DNA from: Micromonosporaceae bacterium
GTDB taxonomy: Bacteria > Actinomycetota > Actinomycetes > Mycobacteriales > Micromonosporaceae
Assembly (NCBI GenBank): GCA_016926535.1
Contig: JAFGOK010000535.1
Span: 1 to 45,830 of the forward strand
Reading direction: 5' to 3'
DNA length: 45,830 nt
In this document: positions 43,301-45,830 of the stretch, piece by piece
Layout: every line of letters starts with the position of its first letter
Numbering within the stretch: the first letter of the stretch is position 1
Position numbers and translations under genes: made by a program
The notes under the pieces: generated by a model
Told to the model about the DNA's origin: nothing
What the model saw: the letters and a program-made list of their open reading frames with translations, nothing else
The model's database searches: none

Positions 43301-45714
43301 GATGGCGATGTGTCGATCATCATCCCTGGAGGGATCGCAACATCCATCGCAACCACGCTGGCCCGAGCGAACTCTGGTCGATCATCATCCCTGGAGGGAT
43401 CGCAACGCTTCTTTGGACATTTCGGCGATGATCCATTGGAGTCGATCATCATCCCTGGAGGGATCGCAACGGGAGATCGGCGACGAGACAATGCGCCGCC
43501 GTGCTGTCGATCATCATCCCTGGAGGGATCGCAACCCGTTGCCGTAGCCCCAGCCGCTGCCGTTGCCCCAGGTCGATCATCATCCCTGGAGGGATCGCAA
43601 CAGGAGATCCTGGAATTCGACCAGGTCCTCGTAGTCGTCGATCATCATCCCTGGAGGGATCGCAACACGATCTCCCCCTCGTTGGCGGTGTCGTCGAGGG
43701 TCGTCGATCATCATCCCTGGAGGGATCGCAACGTGACCAACTGGCGGATAGCCTGACGGATCGGTTCGTCGATCATCATCCCTGGAGGGATCGCAACCCG
43801 ATCTCGTGGGCGGCGATCCGTGCCGCGCTCCGCGTCGATCATCATCCCTGGAGGGATCGCAACAGGATGGCACCCGTCGGGTCGACGTCGATGACCTCAT
43901 GTCGATCATCATCCCTGGAGGGATCGCAACGCCATCCCGCCGGCGGCCGAGCAGGCCACGTTGCTGGTCGATCATCATCCCTGGAGGGATCGCAACAGGA
44001 GCACGGGCACCGGTTCGGACTGACCCTCGCCGTCGATCATCATCCCTGGAGGGATCGCAACAGGGGGAACCAGCGGTGATCGGCGACGGCACCACGGGTC
44101 GATCATCATCCCTGGAGGGATCGCAACCGGACATCATGGGGGCGGACCGGCGATGATGCTCGTCGATCATCATCCCTGGAGGGATCGCAACACGCGCGCC
44201 GTGGCACCGGGCCTGAGAGTTGCCTTCGTCGATCATCATCCCTGGAGGGATCGCAACGCGAAGCCCAGAAGGACACCTGACTTAGCCCGCCCAGTCGATC
44301 ATCATCCCTGGAGGGATCGCAACCCGAACGTGACCTGGCGTGGGACGGCACGGCCGCTGGTCGATCATCATCCCTGGAGGGATCGCAACTCGTTCACTAC
44401 GGCGGCTCTCTGCCAGGTACAGGAGGTCGATCATCATCCCTGGAGGGATCGCAACGTGGACCTGATTTTGATGTCGGTCACGGCTGTTCCTGTCGATCAT
44501 CATCCCTGGAGGGATCGCAACCCGTCGGGGAACCCGCTGCTGTTCGCGGTGAACCTCGTCGATCATCATCCCTGGAGGGATCGCAACAAGGCTGGGCCGA
44601 TGAGTCGGGCGGCGTGGGCGGAGGTCGATCATCATTTCTGGAGGGATCGCAACCCGCAACGTACCCGCAGTTCCGGCACATCAACGGTGTCGATCATCAT
44701 CCCTGGAGGGATCGCAACGGGATCTCCACGTCTTCTCCAACCACCACGTACATCAGGTCGATCATCATCCCTGGAGGGATCGCAACCCGACACCAAACCA
44801 CCAGGCTGCCGCTCCTGGCCACGTCGATCATCATCCCTGGAGGGATCGCAACTCCCACTGCTGAGGCGTCACGCTGTCTTTGAGGTACGTCGATCATCAT
44901 CTCTGGAGGGATCGCAACATGTACAGGCACAGGGTTCGGAAGATTTCGGCGTCGTCGATCATTATCCCTGGAGGGATCGCAACCACGGCCCGAACGGGAT
45001 GCACATGGCAGCGGGGTCAAGTCGATCATCATCCCTGGAGGGATCGCAACGGTGAACATGGCTGAGAGATAGTCGGCGTATCCACGTCGATCATCATCCC
45101 TGGAGGGATCGCAACCACCACCTGCCTGACTGCTGCTAGGCGTCTCTGGGAGTCGATCATCATCCCTGGAGGGATCGCAACATCGCGTTCGCCACAGCAA
45201 CGACCGAGTTCCTTGCCGTCGATCATCATCCCTGGAGGGATCGCAACGGCAGGTGGGTGTCCCCGGCACAGCCGATGCCGTTCGTCGATCATCATCCCTG
45301 GAGGGATCACAACCGGCGCATCCCGCGAGTTCTTGCAGCACTATTTTTTGTCGATCATCATCCCTGGAGGGATCGCAACCCCATGATGTTGGCGGGGATG
45401 ACGGTGGATGGTCCTGTCGATCATCATCCCTGGAGGGATCGCAACTAGTGGCGGAGTACGCGGGTGAGGTTGTTCCAGCCGGGTCGATCATCATCCCTGG
45501 AGGGATCGCAACCCGATCTCGTTTCTGGCGATTTTCGTGTTGTCTGCCGTCGATCATCATCCCTGGAGGGATCGCAACTACACCTGGCAGCCGCTGTGTG
45601 GTGGGCACCGGGCCTGTCGATCATCATCCCTGCCTGGAGGGATCGCAACATCAGCATGGCTCCGCACCAAGCGCACCGTTGGCTGTCAATCATCATTCCT
45701 GGAAAGATCACAGC
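40350..45714 (+). CRISPR. CRISPR array 2: 82 repeats of 30 bp, 81 spacers
   Basis: I counted repeat starts from 40350 to 45685 by eye. The 30-bp repeat begins GTCGATC, contains the stem ATCCCT-GG-AGGGAT and ends GATCGCAAC. Spacers are 33-38 bp, mostly 36. Most repeats are identical. Variants are at 41797 (C3T), 41863 and 41927 (A19G), 42850 and 44889 (C14T), 44624 (two changes), 44954, 45284, 45616 (a 4-bp CCTG insertion, giving a 34-bp repeat) and the last repeat 45685-45714 with six changes. The increase of variants to the right places the leader on the left, by cas2. It should be processed by the type I Cas6. All long open frames across it are translations of the repeat. Confidence 0.98.
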
Positions 45715-45830
45715 GTCTGCCCCTCCCAGGCGGCCGGTACAGCAGGCGGCTGGCTGGATCTGGCTCGGTCTGGACGAAACCGTTGGCGAGATACCCGGGG
45801 AGGAGACGTTCGTCGCGGGCGACGGCGGCG
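45715..45830. other. window end after array 2, no gene recognised
   Basis: These 116 bp are GC-rich and open on both strands. The minus frame reads ARDERLLPGYLANGFVQTEP, which could be part of a gene entering from the right, but I cannot assign it. Confidence 0.4.

Noticed and set aside
40339-45711. Numerous open frames across array 2 with recurrent peptides such as IPPGMMID or HHPWRDRN
   Set aside because: They are six-frame translations of the CRISPR repeat, not proteins.

Overview
The window is very GC-rich, uses GTG/TTG starts freely and packs genes with ATGA/GTGA overlaps, which fits a high-GC actinobacterium. I cannot name the genus. It reads as one long defence island with three blocks, plus two insertion sequences.

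Block 1 (about 1-15,850) is a predicted restriction-type defence array related to DISARM. On the minus strand are an AddB-like PD-(D/E)XK nuclease and the start of a UvrD/RecB-like helicase whose frame ends early at the window edge. Divergently, on the plus strand, come an SNF2-type helicase with a C-terminal DUF3883-like domain, a DUF1156 adenine methyltransferase with Zn-ribbon cysteines, a DUF499-type ATPase with an N-terminal HEPN-like RxxxxH motif, and an unrecognised 294-aa protein. A decayed DEAD/DEAH helicase follows on the minus strand.

Block 2 (about 15,900-31,300) is a type III-B CRISPR-Cas operon in the order cmr2(cas10)-cmr3-cmr4-cmr5-cmr6-CARF protein-six-TM membrane protein-cmr1-cas6-RT::cas1-cas2-array 1. 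Nearly every junction overlaps, so it looks like one transcript. Cas10 keeps the GGDD cyclase motif but has no HD nuclease domain. Defence output is therefore expected to come from cyclic oligoadenylate signalling, and the only visible output pair is the CARF protein plus the membrane protein. Cas1 is fused to a reverse transcriptase with an intact YSDD motif, suggesting spacer capture from RNA. Array 1 has 12 copies of a 37-bp repeat ending in GAAAC. One copy is split by a 1,571-bp IS701-like element with 25-bp perfect terminal inverted repeats and an ATAG target duplication.

Between blocks 2 and 3 lies a decayed IS630-like transposase and an isolated sequence resembling the array 2 repeat.

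Block 3 (about 32,190-45,714) is a complete type I-B-like system: cas6-cas8(CXXC-CXXC)-cas7-cas5-cas3-cas4-cas1-cas2. It is followed by a very long array of 82 copies of a 30-bp repeat and 81 spacers, whose repeats decay toward the far end. The two CRISPR systems have separate adaptation genes, Cas6 proteins and repeats, so they look like independent systems placed in tandem.

The best candidate for something undescribed is the translationally coupled CARF plus six-TM pair embedded between cmr6 and cmr1 of an RT-Cas1 type III-B operon whose Cas10 lacks HD.
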